A stretch of DNA of 64,000 nt. Origin: Pseudomonas costantinii. Its GTDB lineage: Bacteria > Pseudomonadota > Gammaproteobacteria > Pseudomonadales > Pseudomonadaceae. How positions within the stretch are numbered: the first letter of the stretch is position 1; every line of letters starts with the position of its first letter. Location: assembly GCF_001870435.1 (NCBI RefSeq), contig NZ_MDDR01000057.1, forward strand, positions 330,053 to 394,052, read 5' to 3'. Made by a program: the position numbers and the translations under genes. The notes under the pieces were generated by a model that saw only the letters and a program-made list of their open reading frames with translations, did not search any database and had not been told where the DNA came from. Of the stretch, positions 1 through 8,408 are shown in pieces.

Positions 1-2
1 CC

Positions 3-401
3 GCCTACAGGCGGGCCCTGAGTGGGTTGTTGCGTGATGCCAGAAAACACGACCGAAACGTCAAGTTGATGACGTTTCACAAGTCCAAGGGGCTGCAAGC
101 ACAAACCGTATTCGTCATCGGCGATACCTTTTACAAGCCGACCAAATCCAAGCGCAATCAGCTGTATAACTTGGCGGGCCTGGGGGACGGCAAGCCTATG
201 GCCTATGACCGTGCCCAGGCCGACGAGGCCTTGCGTCTTGCCTATGTGGGCATCACCCGAGCCGAGCTTCAATGCCACTGGTTGTTGGAGCGTGAAATCA
301 GCGCAGCAGGCGAAACAGCATCGGGTTATGCCGACCAGAAATCCTATTGCTATGAAAAATGGGCGGCCAGCGAGACAGCAGACGCGACAAGCGCGTCATA
401 G
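3..401 (+). CDS. C-terminal fragment of a superfamily I DNA helicase (UvrD/PcrA-like)
   Basis: The frame is already open at the left edge, so only the last ~130 residues are present. They hold helicase motif V (TFHKSKGLQA) and motif VI (LAYVGITRAE), the arginine-bearing motif that couples ATP hydrolysis to DNA translocation in UvrD/Rep-type helicases. A non-catalytic tail of about 40 residues follows. The N-terminal Walker A and other motifs lie outside the window, so I cannot tell whether this is UvrD, a Rep relative or a helicase fused to a nuclease. It converges on bkdR with only ~10 bp between the stops and no obvious terminator. Confidence 0.8.
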   Translation, partial: AYRRALSGLLRDARKHDRNVKLMTFHKSKGLQAQTVFVIGDTFYKPTKSKRNQLYNLAGLGDGKPMAYDRAQADEALRLAYVGITRAELQCHWLLEREISAAGETASGYADQKSYCYEKWAASETADATSAS

Positions 402-411
402 CCCTATCCGC

Positions 412-900
412 CTAAACGCCCAGGTTGATGCCATTGGCCGGCAACGGCAGCGCCGTTTTGTAGCGCACTTGCTTAAGCGCAAAGCTTGACCGGATGTTGG
501 CCACCCCCGGCACCTTGGTCAGAAAGTCCATCATAAAACGCTCCAGCGACTGAATCGTCGGCACCAGTACCCGGATCAAATAGTCCGGGTCGCCGGCCAT
601 CAGGTAGCACTCCATCACTTCCGGCCGGTCCGAGATCGCGCCTTCGAACTGCTGCAATGCCAGTTCATTCTGCTTTTCCAGGCTCACATGAATGAACACA
701 TTGACATGCAGCCCCAGCAGGTCGGCGTCCAGCAACGTGACCTGGTCACGAATCAAGCCCAACTCTTCCATCGCCTTCACCCGGTTGAAACACGGCGTGG
801 GCGACAGGTTGACCGAGCGGGCCAGGTCGGCGTTGGTGATGCGGGCGTTCTCCTGCAGGGCGTTGAGAATGCCGATATCGGTACGGTCCAGTTTGCGCAT
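412..900 (-). CDS. bkdR: Lrp/AsnC-family regulator of branched-chain keto acid dehydrogenase
   Basis: A 162-residue protein with the Lrp/AsnC layout: N-terminal winged helix-turn-helix (about residues 5-60, beginning KLDRTDIGILNALQENARITNADLARSVNLS) followed by an alpha-beta RAM effector domain (about 65-145). It is transcribed away from bkdA1 across a 195-bp gap, the arrangement of bkdR in P. putida and P. aeruginosa, where BkdR activates the bkd operon in response to branched-chain amino acids. The name therefore rests on family plus position. Length is normal for Lrp proteins. The start ATG at 900 gives the typical N-terminus MRKLDRTDIGIL. Confidence 0.9.
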   Translation of the reverse strand: MRKLDRTDIGILNALQENARITNADLARSVNLSPTPCFNRVKAMEELGLIRDQVTLLDADLLGLHVNVFIHVSLEKQNELALQQFEGAISDRPEVMECYLMAGDPDYLIRVLVPTIQSLERFMMDFLTKVPGVANIRSSFALKQVRYKTALPLPANGINLGV

Positions 901-1095
901 GAGACAAAATCACCTGTTTATTATGTTTATGCAGTTTTTTTATCCGCAAATGATCTCAGGTGCAACGAAACAGAGATAAATATTCTTCTACGCCACGCCT
1001 ATGATTGTTGTAGGACAAGATTTCTCCTACCCGGAGACTGACTGTCAGCTAGCGCGCCCACTACAAGAAATTCACAAGATAGAGCGTAGAAAGCC
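901..1095. promoter_or_regulatory. divergent bkdR-bkdA1 control region
   Basis: This 195-bp gap separates the divergent bkdR and bkdA1 starts. It is much more A+T-rich than its flanks, with T- and A-runs at 920-990. By analogy with P. putida it should carry both promoters and several BkdR sites. I could not mark a convincing -10/-35 pair or a clean palindrome, so only the region is given. Confidence 0.5.
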
Positions 1096-2331
1096 ATGAC
1101 CCAGCCGTATGCACCACTGCGCCTGCACGTGCCTGAACCCTCAGGCCGCCCAGGCTGCAAGACCGACTTTACCTACCTGCGCCTGACCGACGCCGGCCTG
1201 GTGCGCAAACCCGCCATCGACGTAGAACCCGCCGACACCGCCGACTTGGCCAAGGGCCTGATTCGCGTGCTCGACGACCAGGGCCAAGCCCTGGGCCCAT
1301 GGGCTGAAGGCGTTCCCGTCGAGATCCTGCGCAAAGGCATGCGCGCCATGCTCAAGACCCGGATCTTCGACAACCGTATGGTGGTCGCCCAGCGTCAGAA
1401 AAAAATGTCGTTCTACATGCAAAGCCTTGGCGAAGAAGCCATCGGCAGCGCCCAGGCCCTGGCCTTGAACATCGACGACATGTGCTTCCCCACCTACCGC
1501 CAGCAAAGCATCCTGATGGCCCGTGAAGTGCCGCTGGTGGACCTGATCTGCCAACTGCTGTCCAACGAGCGCGACCCGCTCAAGGGGCGCCAGTTGCCGA
1601 TCATGTATTCGGTGCGCGATCACGGTTTCTTCACGATTTCCGGCAACCTGGCCACCCAATTCGTACAAGGCGTGGGCTGGGGCATGGCCTCGGCGATCAA
1701 GGGCGATACCAAGATCGCCTCGGCCTGGATCGGCGACGGTGCCACCGCAGAAGCCGACTTCCACACCGCCCTCACCTTCGCCCACGTGTACCGTGCGCCG
1801 GTGATTCTCAACGTGGTCAACAACCAGTGGGCCATCTCCACCTTCCAGGCCATCGCCGGGGGTGAAGCCACCACCTTCGCCGGACGCGGCGTCGGTTGTG
1901 GCATTGCTTCGCTGCGCGTGGATGGCAACGACTTTATCGCGGTGTACGCCGCCTCCGCCTGGGCTGCCGAGCGCGCGCGCCGCAACCTGGGGCCAACGCT
2001 GATTGAGTGGGTCACCTACCGCGCAGGTCCGCACTCAACCTCGGATGATCCGTCCAAATATCGCCCTGCCGATGACTGGAGCCACTTCCCTCTCGGTGAC
2101 CCGATTACCCGTCTCAAACAGCACCTGATCAAGATTGGCCAGTGGTCCGAAGAGGAACACTCGGCGGTCAGTGCCGAGCTTGAAGCCGAAGTGATTGCCG
2201 CGCAAAAAGAAGCCGAACAGTACGGCACCCTTGCCGGCGGCCAGATTCCAAGCGCCGCGACCATGTTCGAGGACGTCTATAAAGAGATGCCGGAGCACTT
2301 GAAGCGCCAGCGTCAAGAGTTGGGGGTCTGA
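1096..2331 (+). CDS. bkdA1: branched-chain 2-oxoacid dehydrogenase E1 alpha subunit
   Basis: A 411-residue thiamine-diphosphate enzyme subunit. With BkdA2 it decarboxylates the 2-oxoacids of valine, leucine and isoleucine and passes the acyl group to the E2 lipoyl domain. The TPP-binding motif is visible as GDG (about residue 212, WIGDGATAEADFH) followed ~28 residues later by NN in ILNVVNN. The phosphorylation-loop-like segment YRAGPHSTSDDPSKYR is also present, as in the family. Length matches Pseudomonas BkdA1 (about 410). It is the first gene of a tightly packed operon, with bkdA2 starting 1 bp after its stop. Confidence 0.97.
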   Translation: MTQPYAPLRLHVPEPSGRPGCKTDFTYLRLTDAGLVRKPAIDVEPADTADLAKGLIRVLDDQGQALGPWAEGVPVEILRKGMRAMLKTRIFDNRMVVAQRQKKMSFYMQSLGEEAIGSAQALALNIDDMCFPTYRQQSILMAREVPLVDLICQLLSNERDPLKGRQLPIMYSVRDHGFFTISGNLATQFVQGVGWGMASAIKGDTKIASAWIGDGATAEADFHTALTFAHVYRAPVILNVVNNQWAISTFQAIAGGEATTFAGRGVGCGIASLRVDGNDFIAVYAASAWAAERARRNLGPTLIEWVTYRAGPHSTSDDPSKYRPADDWSHFPLGDPITRLKQHLIKIGQWSEEEHSAVSAELEAEVIAAQKEAEQYGTLAGGQIPSAATMFEDVYKEMPEHLKRQRQELGV

Positions 2332-2332
2332 C

Positions 2333-3391
2333 ATGAACGATCACAACAACAGCATCGAATTGGAAACCGCCATGACCACCACCACCATGACCATGATCCA
2401 GGCCCTGCGCTCGGCCATGGATGTGATGCTCGAACGTGATGACAACGTAGTGGTGTTCGGTCAGGACGTGGGTTACTTCGGCGGCGTGTTCCGTTGCACC
2501 GAAGGCTTGCAGAGCAAATACGGCAGTTCGCGGGTATTCGACGCACCGATCTCCGAAAGCGGCATCATCGGCGTGGCGGTGGGCATGGGTGCCTACGGCC
2601 TGCGTCCGGTCGCGGAAATTCAGTTCGCCGACTATGTGTACCCGGCCACCGACCAGATCATCTCCGAAGCTGCGCGCCTGCGTTATCGCTCGGCGGGCCA
2701 GTTCACTGCCCCGCTGACCATGCGCATGCCGTGCGGCGGCGGCATCTATGGCGGTCAGACCCACAGCCAGAGTATCGAAGCGGTGTTCACCCAAGTCTGC
2801 GGCCTGCGCACGGTGATGCCGTCCAACCCGTATGACGCCAAGGGCCTGCTGATTGCCTCCATCGAAAACGATGACCCGGTGATCTTTCTCGAACCCAAGC
2901 GCCTGTACAACGGCCCGTTCGACGGCCACCACGACCGCCCGGTTACGCCGTGGTCGAAACACCCGCAAGCGCAAGTACCGGATGGTTACTACACCGTGCC
3001 CCTGGATGTAGCCGCCATCGTGCGTCCGGGCTCGGCCGTCACTGTGCTGACCTACGGCACCACCGTGTATGTGTCGCAAGTCGCCGCCGAAGAAACCGGC
3101 ATCGACGCCGAGGTCATCGACCTGCGCAGCCTGTGGCCGCTGGACCTGGAAACCATCGTCAAGTCGGTGAAAAAGACCGGCCGTTGCGTGGTGGTGCATG
3201 AAGCCACCCGCACCTGCGGCTTTGGTGCCGAGCTGGTGTCGCTGGTGCAAGAGCATTGCTTCCATCACCTGGAAGCGCCGATCGAACGCGTCACCGGTTG
3301 GGACACCCCCTACCCGCACGCGCAAGAGTGGGCGTATTTCCCAGGGCCGTCCCGAGTGGGCGCGGCGTTGAAACGGGTTATGGAGGTCTGA
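2333..3391 (+). CDS. bkdA2: branched-chain 2-oxoacid dehydrogenase E1 beta subunit
   Basis: A 352-residue transketolase-like E1 beta subunit that completes the alpha2-beta2 decarboxylase. The pyrimidine-binding domain is N-terminal (about residues 20-190, including the GQDVGYFGG segment and ISESGIIGVAVGMGAYG), and the C-terminal transketolase domain contains VLTYGTTVY and VIDLRSLWPLD. The ATG at 2333 follows the bkdA1 stop after one base. A second in-frame ATG at 2372 (MTTTTMTMIQ) is also plausible because the first 13 residues are poorly conserved-looking. The downstream bkdB start follows directly. Confidence 0.96.
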   Translation: MNDHNNSIELETAMTTTTMTMIQALRSAMDVMLERDDNVVVFGQDVGYFGGVFRCTEGLQSKYGSSRVFDAPISESGIIGVAVGMGAYGLRPVAEIQFADYVYPATDQIISEAARLRYRSAGQFTAPLTMRMPCGGGIYGGQTHSQSIEAVFTQVCGLRTVMPSNPYDAKGLLIASIENDDPVIFLEPKRLYNGPFDGHHDRPVTPWSKHPQAQVPDGYYTVPLDVAAIVRPGSAVTVLTYGTTVYVSQVAAEETGIDAEVIDLRSLWPLDLETIVKSVKKTGRCVVVHEATRTCGFGAELVSLVQEHCFHHLEAPIERVTGWDTPYPHAQEWAYFPGPSRVGAALKRVMEV

Positions 3392-4666
3392 ATGGGCACG
3401 CACGTTATCAAGATGCCGGACATTGGCGAAGGCATTGCAGAAGTTGAACTGTCGGTATGGCACGTAAAGGTCGGCGACTTGGTGGTTGAAGACCAGGTGC
3501 TGGCGGATGTAATGACCGACAAGGCGATGGTGGATATTCCCTCGCCGGTGCACGGCAAAGTGATTTCCCTCGGCGGCGAGCCGGGTGAAGTCATGGCCGT
3601 GGGCAGTATTTTGATCAGCATTGAAGTGGAAGGCGCGGGCAACACCAAGGATGTGCCGGTTTTTGATAAACCAGTGCTGGCTGAACCCGCTAAAGCCGCG
3701 CCCGTGGTCGAAGCCAAACCGGCACCGATTCCGCTTGAAAGCAAGCCCGTGCCTGTCGTAGCGGCTCAAGCGCCCGTGGCCCGTGAAGCCGACGAACGCC
3801 CCCTGGCCTCCCCCGCTGTGCGCAAACATGCGTTGGACGCTGGGATTCAACTGCGTCTGGTTCAGGGCTCTGGCCCGGCGGGCCGGATTTTGCACGAAGA
3901 TCTGGACGCGTTCTTGCTCCAGGGTCCGGCAAACCACTCGGCCACGGCCAACCCGTACGCTGAACGCAATAACGAAGAACAGATCCCGGTGATCGGCATG
4001 CGCCGCAAGATCGCCCAGCGTATGCAGGACGCCACCCGGCGCGCCGCGCATTTCAGCTATGTGGAAGAGATCGACGTCACCGCCCTGGATGAGCTGCGTG
4101 TGCATCTCAACGAAAAGCACGGCGCCACACGCGGCAAGCTGACCCTGCTGCCGTTCATCGTGCGCGCCATGGTCGTGGCATTGCGTGACTTCCCGCAGAT
4201 CAACGCACGTTACGACGACGAAGCCCAAGTCATCACCCGCCTCGGCGCGGTGCATGTGGGTGTCGCCACCCAGAGCGACGTTGGCTTGATGGTGCCGGTG
4301 GTACGTCACGCCGAAGCCCGCAGCCTGTGGGGCAATGCCGAGGAAATCGCACGCCTGGCCACCGCCGCGCGCAATGGCAAGGCCAGCCGCGATGAGCTGT
4401 CGGGTTCAACCATTACCTTGACCAGCCTGGGTGCGTTGGGCGGTATCGTCAGCACGCCGGTGCTGAACCTGCCGGAAGTGGCCATCGTCGGCGTCAACCG
4501 CATCGTTGAGCGGCCGATGGTGATCAAAGGCCAGATCGTGATCCGCAAGATGATGAACCTCTCCAGTTCCTTCGATCACCGCGTGGTCGATGGCATGGAC
4601 GCGGCGCAATTCATCCAGGCCATTCGCGGCCTGCTCGAACAACCCGCCAGCCTGTTCCTGGAGTAA
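3392..4666 (+). CDS. bkdB: lipoamide acyltransferase E2 of the branched-chain 2-oxoacid dehydrogenase complex
   Basis: A 424-residue E2 core protein. Domain order is an N-terminal lipoyl domain (about 1-78, lipoylated Lys near residue 44 in MTDKAMVDI), an Ala/Pro/Lys/Val-rich flexible linker, a peripheral-subunit-binding domain (about 140-180, SPAVRKHALDAGIQL), and a C-terminal catalytic domain ending with the acyltransferase motif HRVVDGMDA (His near 396). It transfers branched acyl groups from lipoamide to CoA. A single lipoyl domain is usual for BkdB. Its ATG starts immediately after the bkdA2 stop, implying translational coupling. Confidence 0.97.
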   Translation: MGTHVIKMPDIGEGIAEVELSVWHVKVGDLVVEDQVLADVMTDKAMVDIPSPVHGKVISLGGEPGEVMAVGSILISIEVEGAGNTKDVPVFDKPVLAEPAKAAPVVEAKPAPIPLESKPVPVVAAQAPVAREADERPLASPAVRKHALDAGIQLRLVQGSGPAGRILHEDLDAFLLQGPANHSATANPYAERNNEEQIPVIGMRRKIAQRMQDATRRAAHFSYVEEIDVTALDELRVHLNEKHGATRGKLTLLPFIVRAMVVALRDFPQINARYDDEAQVITRLGAVHVGVATQSDVGLMVPVVRHAEARSLWGNAEEIARLATAARNGKASRDELSGSTITLTSLGALGGIVSTPVLNLPEVAIVGVNRIVERPMVIKGQIVIRKMMNLSSSFDHRVVDGMDAAQFIQAIRGLLEQPASLFLE

Positions 4667-4669
4667 GTG

Positions 4670-6046
4670 ATGCAAACCTTGAATACCAAACTGCTGATTA
4701 TCGGCGGCGGCCCTGGCGGTTATGTGGCGGCGATTCGGGCCGGCCAGCTGGGCATTCCGACCATTCTGGTGGAAGGCCAGGCGCTGGGCGGCACCTGCCT
4801 GAATATCGGCTGTATCCCATCAAAAGCCCTGATCCATGTGGCTGAGCAGTTCCAGCAAACCGTGCACCACAGCCAGGGTTCGCAACTGGGTATCGAAGTG
4901 GATGTACCGACCTTGGACATCCGCAAAAGCGTGGAATGGAAAGACGGCATCGTCGACCGCCTGACCACCGGCGTCGCCGCACTGCTCAAAAAGCACAAAG
5001 TGCAAGTGATCCACGGCTGGGCCAAGGTGGTGGACGGCAAAACCGTCGATGTCGGCAATCAGCGCATCCAGTGCGAACACCTGTTGCTGGCGACCGGTTC
5101 GAAAAGCGTCAACCTGCCGATGCTGCCGATTGGCGGGCCGATCATCTCCTCCACCGAAGCCCTGGCCCCTAAAAGCGTGCCCAAGCGGCTGATCGTGGTC
5201 GGTGGTGGCTATATCGGCCTGGAGCTGGGCATTGCCTATCGCAAGCTGGGCGCCGAGGTCAGTGTGGTCGAGGCGCAGGATCGTATCCTGCCCGCCTATG
5301 ACGCCGAGCTGACCCAACCGGTCAACGAATCCCTGAAGCACTTAGGCGTTAAGCTGTACCTCAAGCACAGCGTCACCGGTTTCGAGAACAACTGCCTGCA
5401 AGTGCGTGACCCGAATGGCGACACCCTGTCGTTGGAAACCGATCAGGTGCTGGTGGCCGTGGGTCGTAAACCCAACACTCAGGGCTGGAACCTCGAAGCG
5501 CTGAACCTTGCGATGAACGGTTCGGCGATCAAGATCGACAGCCGTTGCCAGACCAGCATGCGCAATGTGTATGCCATTGGCGACCTGAGCGGTGAGCCGA
5601 TGCTGGCCCACCGCGCCATGGCCCAGGGCGAAATGGTTGCCGAACTGATCAGCGGTCAACACCGCGAATTCAACCCGGCCGCAATCCCCGCAGTGTGCTT
5701 TACCGACCCGGAACTGGTGGTCGTCGGCAAGACCCCGGACGAAGCCAAGGCGGCGGGCCTGGACTGTATCGTCTCCAGCTTTCCGTTTGCGGCCAATGGC
5801 CGGGCGATGACCCTGGAATCGAAAACCGGCTTCGTACGGGTGGTGGCGCGACGCGATAATCACCTGATCGTCGGCTGGCAAGCCGTGGGTGTCGGCGTGT
5901 CCGAGCTGTCCACCGCCTTCGGCCTGAGCCTGGAAATGGGCTCACGCCTGGAAGATGTGGCGGGCACTGTCCACGCCCATCCGACCCTCGGCGAGGCTGT
6001 GCAGGAAGCCGCGTTAAGAGCTTTGGGCCACGCGCTGCACCTGTAA
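4670..6046 (+). CDS. lpdV: dihydrolipoyl dehydrogenase E3 of the branched-chain complex (LPD-val)
   Basis: A 458-residue FAD flavoprotein that reoxidises the E2 lipoyl group with NAD+. Visible are the N-terminal FAD fingerprint GGGPGGYVAAIRAG, the redox disulfide in GGTCLNIGCIPSK (Cys about 44 and 49), the NAD fingerprint GGGYIGLELG near residue 178, and the C-terminal catalytic His-Glu in HAHPTLGEAVQEA. I chose the ATG at 4670 over the GTG at 4667. The GTG would sit one base from the bkdB stop, while the ATG gives the family-typical N-terminus. It is the last gene of the bkd operon and specific to it in pseudomonads. Confidence 0.96.
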   Translation: MQTLNTKLLIIGGGPGGYVAAIRAGQLGIPTILVEGQALGGTCLNIGCIPSKALIHVAEQFQQTVHHSQGSQLGIEVDVPTLDIRKSVEWKDGIVDRLTTGVAALLKKHKVQVIHGWAKVVDGKTVDVGNQRIQCEHLLLATGSKSVNLPMLPIGGPIISSTEALAPKSVPKRLIVVGGGYIGLELGIAYRKLGAEVSVVEAQDRILPAYDAELTQPVNESLKHLGVKLYLKHSVTGFENNCLQVRDPNGDTLSLETDQVLVAVGRKPNTQGWNLEALNLAMNGSAIKIDSRCQTSMRNVYAIGDLSGEPMLAHRAMAQGEMVAELISGQHREFNPAAIPAVCFTDPELVVVGKTPDEAKAAGLDCIVSSFPFAANGRAMTLESKTGFVRVVARRDNHLIVGWQAVGVGVSELSTAFGLSLEMGSRLEDVAGTVHAHPTLGEAVQEAALRALGHALHL

Positions 6047-6151
6047 AGCCCGCTCCCACACAAAGCAAGAATGAAGTATTGTTGCGCCCATCCAGAAAAA
6101 AACCGACAAGCCTGCCTTCGACCAGGCGGTTGACCAGAGATAGAGGGTGTC

Positions 6152-7171
6152 ATGGGTAACGAAAGCATCAATTGGGACAAGCTGGGTTTTGACTACATCA
6201 AGACCGACAAGCGGTTTCTCCAGGTCTGGAAAAACGGCGAATGGCAAGAAGGCACCCTGACCGAAGACAACGTGCTGCACATCAGTGAGGGCTCCACCGC
6301 CTTGCACTATGGCCAGCAGTGCTTCGAAGGTCTCAAGGCCTATCGCTGCAAAGACGGCTCGATCAACCTGTTCCGCCCGGACCAGAACGCCGCGCGCATG
6401 CAACGCAGCTGCGCCCGCCTGCTGATGCCGCATGTACCGACCGACGTGTTCATTGAAGCCTGCAAACAAGTGGTCAAAGCCAACGAGCGGTTCATCCCGC
6501 CGTACGGCAGCGGCGGCGCGTTGTACCTGCGCCCGTTCGTGATTGGCACCGGTGACAACATCGGCGTGCGTACCGCACCGGAGTTCATCTTCTCGGTATT
6601 CGCGATCCCGGTCGGCGCCTACTTCAAGGGCGGCCTGGTGCCACACAACTTCCAGATCTCCACCTTCGACCGCGCCGCGCCACAAGGCACCGGTGCCGCC
6701 AAGGTCGGTGGCAACTACGCCGCCAGCCTGATGCCGGGGTCGGAAGCTAAAAAATCCGGTTTCGCCGATGCGATCTACCTGGACCCAATGACCCACTCGA
6801 AAATCGAAGAAGTCGGTTCGGCCAACTTCTTCGGGATCACCCACGACAACCAGTTCATCACGCCGAAGTCGCCTTCGGTGCTGCCAGGCATCACTCGTCT
6901 GTCGCTGATCGAACTGGCCCAGACCCGCCTGGGCCTGAAAGTGGTCGAGGGCGAAGTGTTCATCGACAAACTGGATCAGTTCAAGGAAGCCGGCGCTTGC
7001 GGTACTGCTGCTGTGATCTCGCCAATCGGCGGTATCCAGTACAACGGCAAGCTGCACGTGTTCCACAGCGAGACCGAAGTCGGCCCGATCACCCAGAAAC
7101 TCTACAAAGAGTTGACCGGTGTACAGACTGGCGACGTTGAAGCGCCAGCAGGTTGGATCGTCAAGGTCTAA
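6152..7171 (+). CDS. ilvE: branched-chain amino acid aminotransferase (class IV PLP)
   Basis: A 339-residue fold-type IV aminotransferase, the length of the longer (type II) BCAT enzymes rather than E. coli IlvE. It interconverts leucine, isoleucine and valine with their 2-oxoacids, and so supplies the substrates of the adjacent bkd complex. The PLP lysine is in KVGGNYAAS (about residue 187). The substrate and PLP phosphate segments EVGSANFFGI and GACGTAAVISPIGGI are also present. A good ribosome-binding site (AGAGGG) lies 5 bases before the ATG. It may have its own promoter in the 105-bp gap after lpdV. Confidence 0.92.
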   Translation: MGNESINWDKLGFDYIKTDKRFLQVWKNGEWQEGTLTEDNVLHISEGSTALHYGQQCFEGLKAYRCKDGSINLFRPDQNAARMQRSCARLLMPHVPTDVFIEACKQVVKANERFIPPYGSGGALYLRPFVIGTGDNIGVRTAPEFIFSVFAIPVGAYFKGGLVPHNFQISTFDRAAPQGTGAAKVGGNYAASLMPGSEAKKSGFADAIYLDPMTHSKIEEVGSANFFGITHDNQFITPKSPSVLPGITRLSLIELAQTRLGLKVVEGEVFIDKLDQFKEAGACGTAAVISPIGGIQYNGKLHVFHSETEVGPITQKLYKELTGVQTGDVEAPAGWIVKV

Positions 7172-7184
7172 GCCACACAGCTTT

Positions 7185-7221
7185 AAACAAGAACCCCGCC
7201 AAATTGGCGGGGTTCTTGTTT
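7185..7221. terminator. bidirectional Rho-independent terminator
   Basis: A perfect 16-bp inverted repeat (AAACAAGAACCCCGCC against its complement at 7206-7221) encloses the loop AAATT. The arms end in A/T tracts on both sides, so it can terminate ilvE on the plus strand and the convergent GNAT gene on the minus strand. The GNAT stop codon at 7220-7222 overlaps the stem. Confidence 0.9.
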
Positions 7222-8107
7222 ATTTGGGGATATTCTGCGCAATCTTCTTGCCCATACTGATCCTGGGCTCCACCCCATACCCCAACGCCTCATAGAACCC
7301 GATCACCCCATCATTGCCGCCGGTGATCTGCAGGTTGATCTTCATGCAACCCAGGGCGATCAACGCCTGCTCCGCATGCCGCACCAGCGAGGCACCCAAG
7401 CCTTGCCGACGATAGTCACTGTGCACCGCCACCGAATACAGCCAACCACGATGGCCGTCGTACCCGGCGAGAAGGGTGCCGATCACGGTTTTTTTATCCG
7501 TGGCCACGAAGAACAGCCCGTCGTTGACCGCCAGTTTTTTATCGATCGCCAGGGTCGGCAAGTTGTGAGCGGTGTCATAGCCGAAAGCCGCCTGCCACAA
7601 GGCAGCCACCTGTGCCCGATGTTGACGGTCGCGGTATAGCCCAATGGGGTGCCGGGACGACAAAGGCTTTTCCATCACCAGCGTGCGCTCGTTGCCATGG
7701 TAAACGTCGCGCACAGTATGAAACCCAAGCTTGGTATAGAACGGCTCGGCAGTCAGCGATGACGGCACACTCAAGACCGTCACCCCCGCTTCACGGGCAC
7801 GCAACTCGATTTCAATCATCAGCAGCCGGCCAATACCCTGCCCTTGCAGCGTCGGATTGACGAACACCGAGCGCACCACATTGGCATCGAGGGCAGCGGT
7901 GGCGACAATCACTTGGCCCTGGACTGCCACCAGCACAACGCGACGTTTCAGCAACGCCAACACGGCATCCGGGGTGAAGTTACTCGCAACCCGGGCGATC
8001 ACATCCGCCGGGTAATCCCGCGCATTGCTGCTGTGCAAGGCCGCCAGGATGACCTGGCTGATCCCCTCGGCATCGGCTGCCTGGGCGAGACGAACGGCGG
8101 TAGACAT
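7220..8107 (-). CDS. tandem-domain GNAT N-acetyltransferase
   Basis: A 295-residue protein made of two GNAT folds. The first (about 1-145) has the acetyl-CoA loop NPTLQGQGIGRLLM and the C-terminal FYTKLGFHTV. The second (about 150-295) has SDYRRQGLGASLV and FYEALGYGV, and resembles YpeA-type acetyltransferases. Both keep the Q/RxxGxG/A loop, so both could bind acetyl-CoA. Substrate unknown. The ATG at 8107 is preceded by a strong CAGGAGG site. The longer frame to 8128 needs a TTG inside that region, so it was rejected. Confidence 0.85.
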   Translation of the reverse strand: MSTAVRLAQAADAEGISQVILAALHSSNARDYPADVIARVASNFTPDAVLALLKRRVVLVAVQGQVIVATAALDANVVRSVFVNPTLQGQGIGRLLMIEIELRAREAGVTVLSVPSSLTAEPFYTKLGFHTVRDVYHGNERTLVMEKPLSSRHPIGLYRDRQHRAQVAALWQAAFGYDTAHNLPTLAIDKKLAVNDGLFFVATDKKTVIGTLLAGYDGHRGWLYSVAVHSDYRRQGLGASLVRHAEQALIALGCMKINLQITGGNDGVIGFYEALGYGVEPRISMGKKIAQNIPK

Positions 8108-8152
8108 GATTCCTCCTGGCTGACGCAACTATGTCAGACGCCACAATAACAA

Positions 8153-8284
8153 TGTGGGAGCTGACTTGCCTGCGATAGCCATAGATATCTACACAGCTCT
8201 TGGCGCTTGGCCATTTTCTTTAGGTAGATTGAGTACATATCCGTTGCTGCGGTAACGGCCGCTTATGGTTTCGCCCTTACAGCC
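8153..8284 (+). repeat. REP sequence joined to one arm of the GAGTACATATCCGTT repeat family
   Basis: Occupies the middle of the 301-bp gap between the GNAT gene and ctlX. It starts with a REP-like half (TGTGGGAGCTGACTTGCC), then a GATAGCCATAGATATCTACA segment. From 8231 comes the family arm: GAGTACATATCCGTT, then GGTAACGGCCGC, then GGTTTCGCCCTTACAGC. The same order of blocks occurs near 32.4 kb. Here I see no mirror-image second arm, so this is a single-arm or decayed copy. The rest of the gap (8285-8408) holds only a C-rich leader before ctlX. Confidence 0.75.
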
Positions 8285-8408
8285 GATTCGGCTGCCAAAC
8301 CCCACTTTTCAGCTCTCCCGGCTGAGCAGCCCCTCTGTTTCAGCCGGGATTCACCCACCACAACGCACAAAATAGCTCCACTGCTCACCCCATGGATTTC
8401 GTGCACCC

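Noticed and set aside
2168..4309. 713-codon frame on the minus strand opposite bkdA1-bkdA2-bkdB
   Set aside because: It is His/Arg-rich with no family likeness and mirrors the G/C third positions of three well-recognised genes on the other strand.
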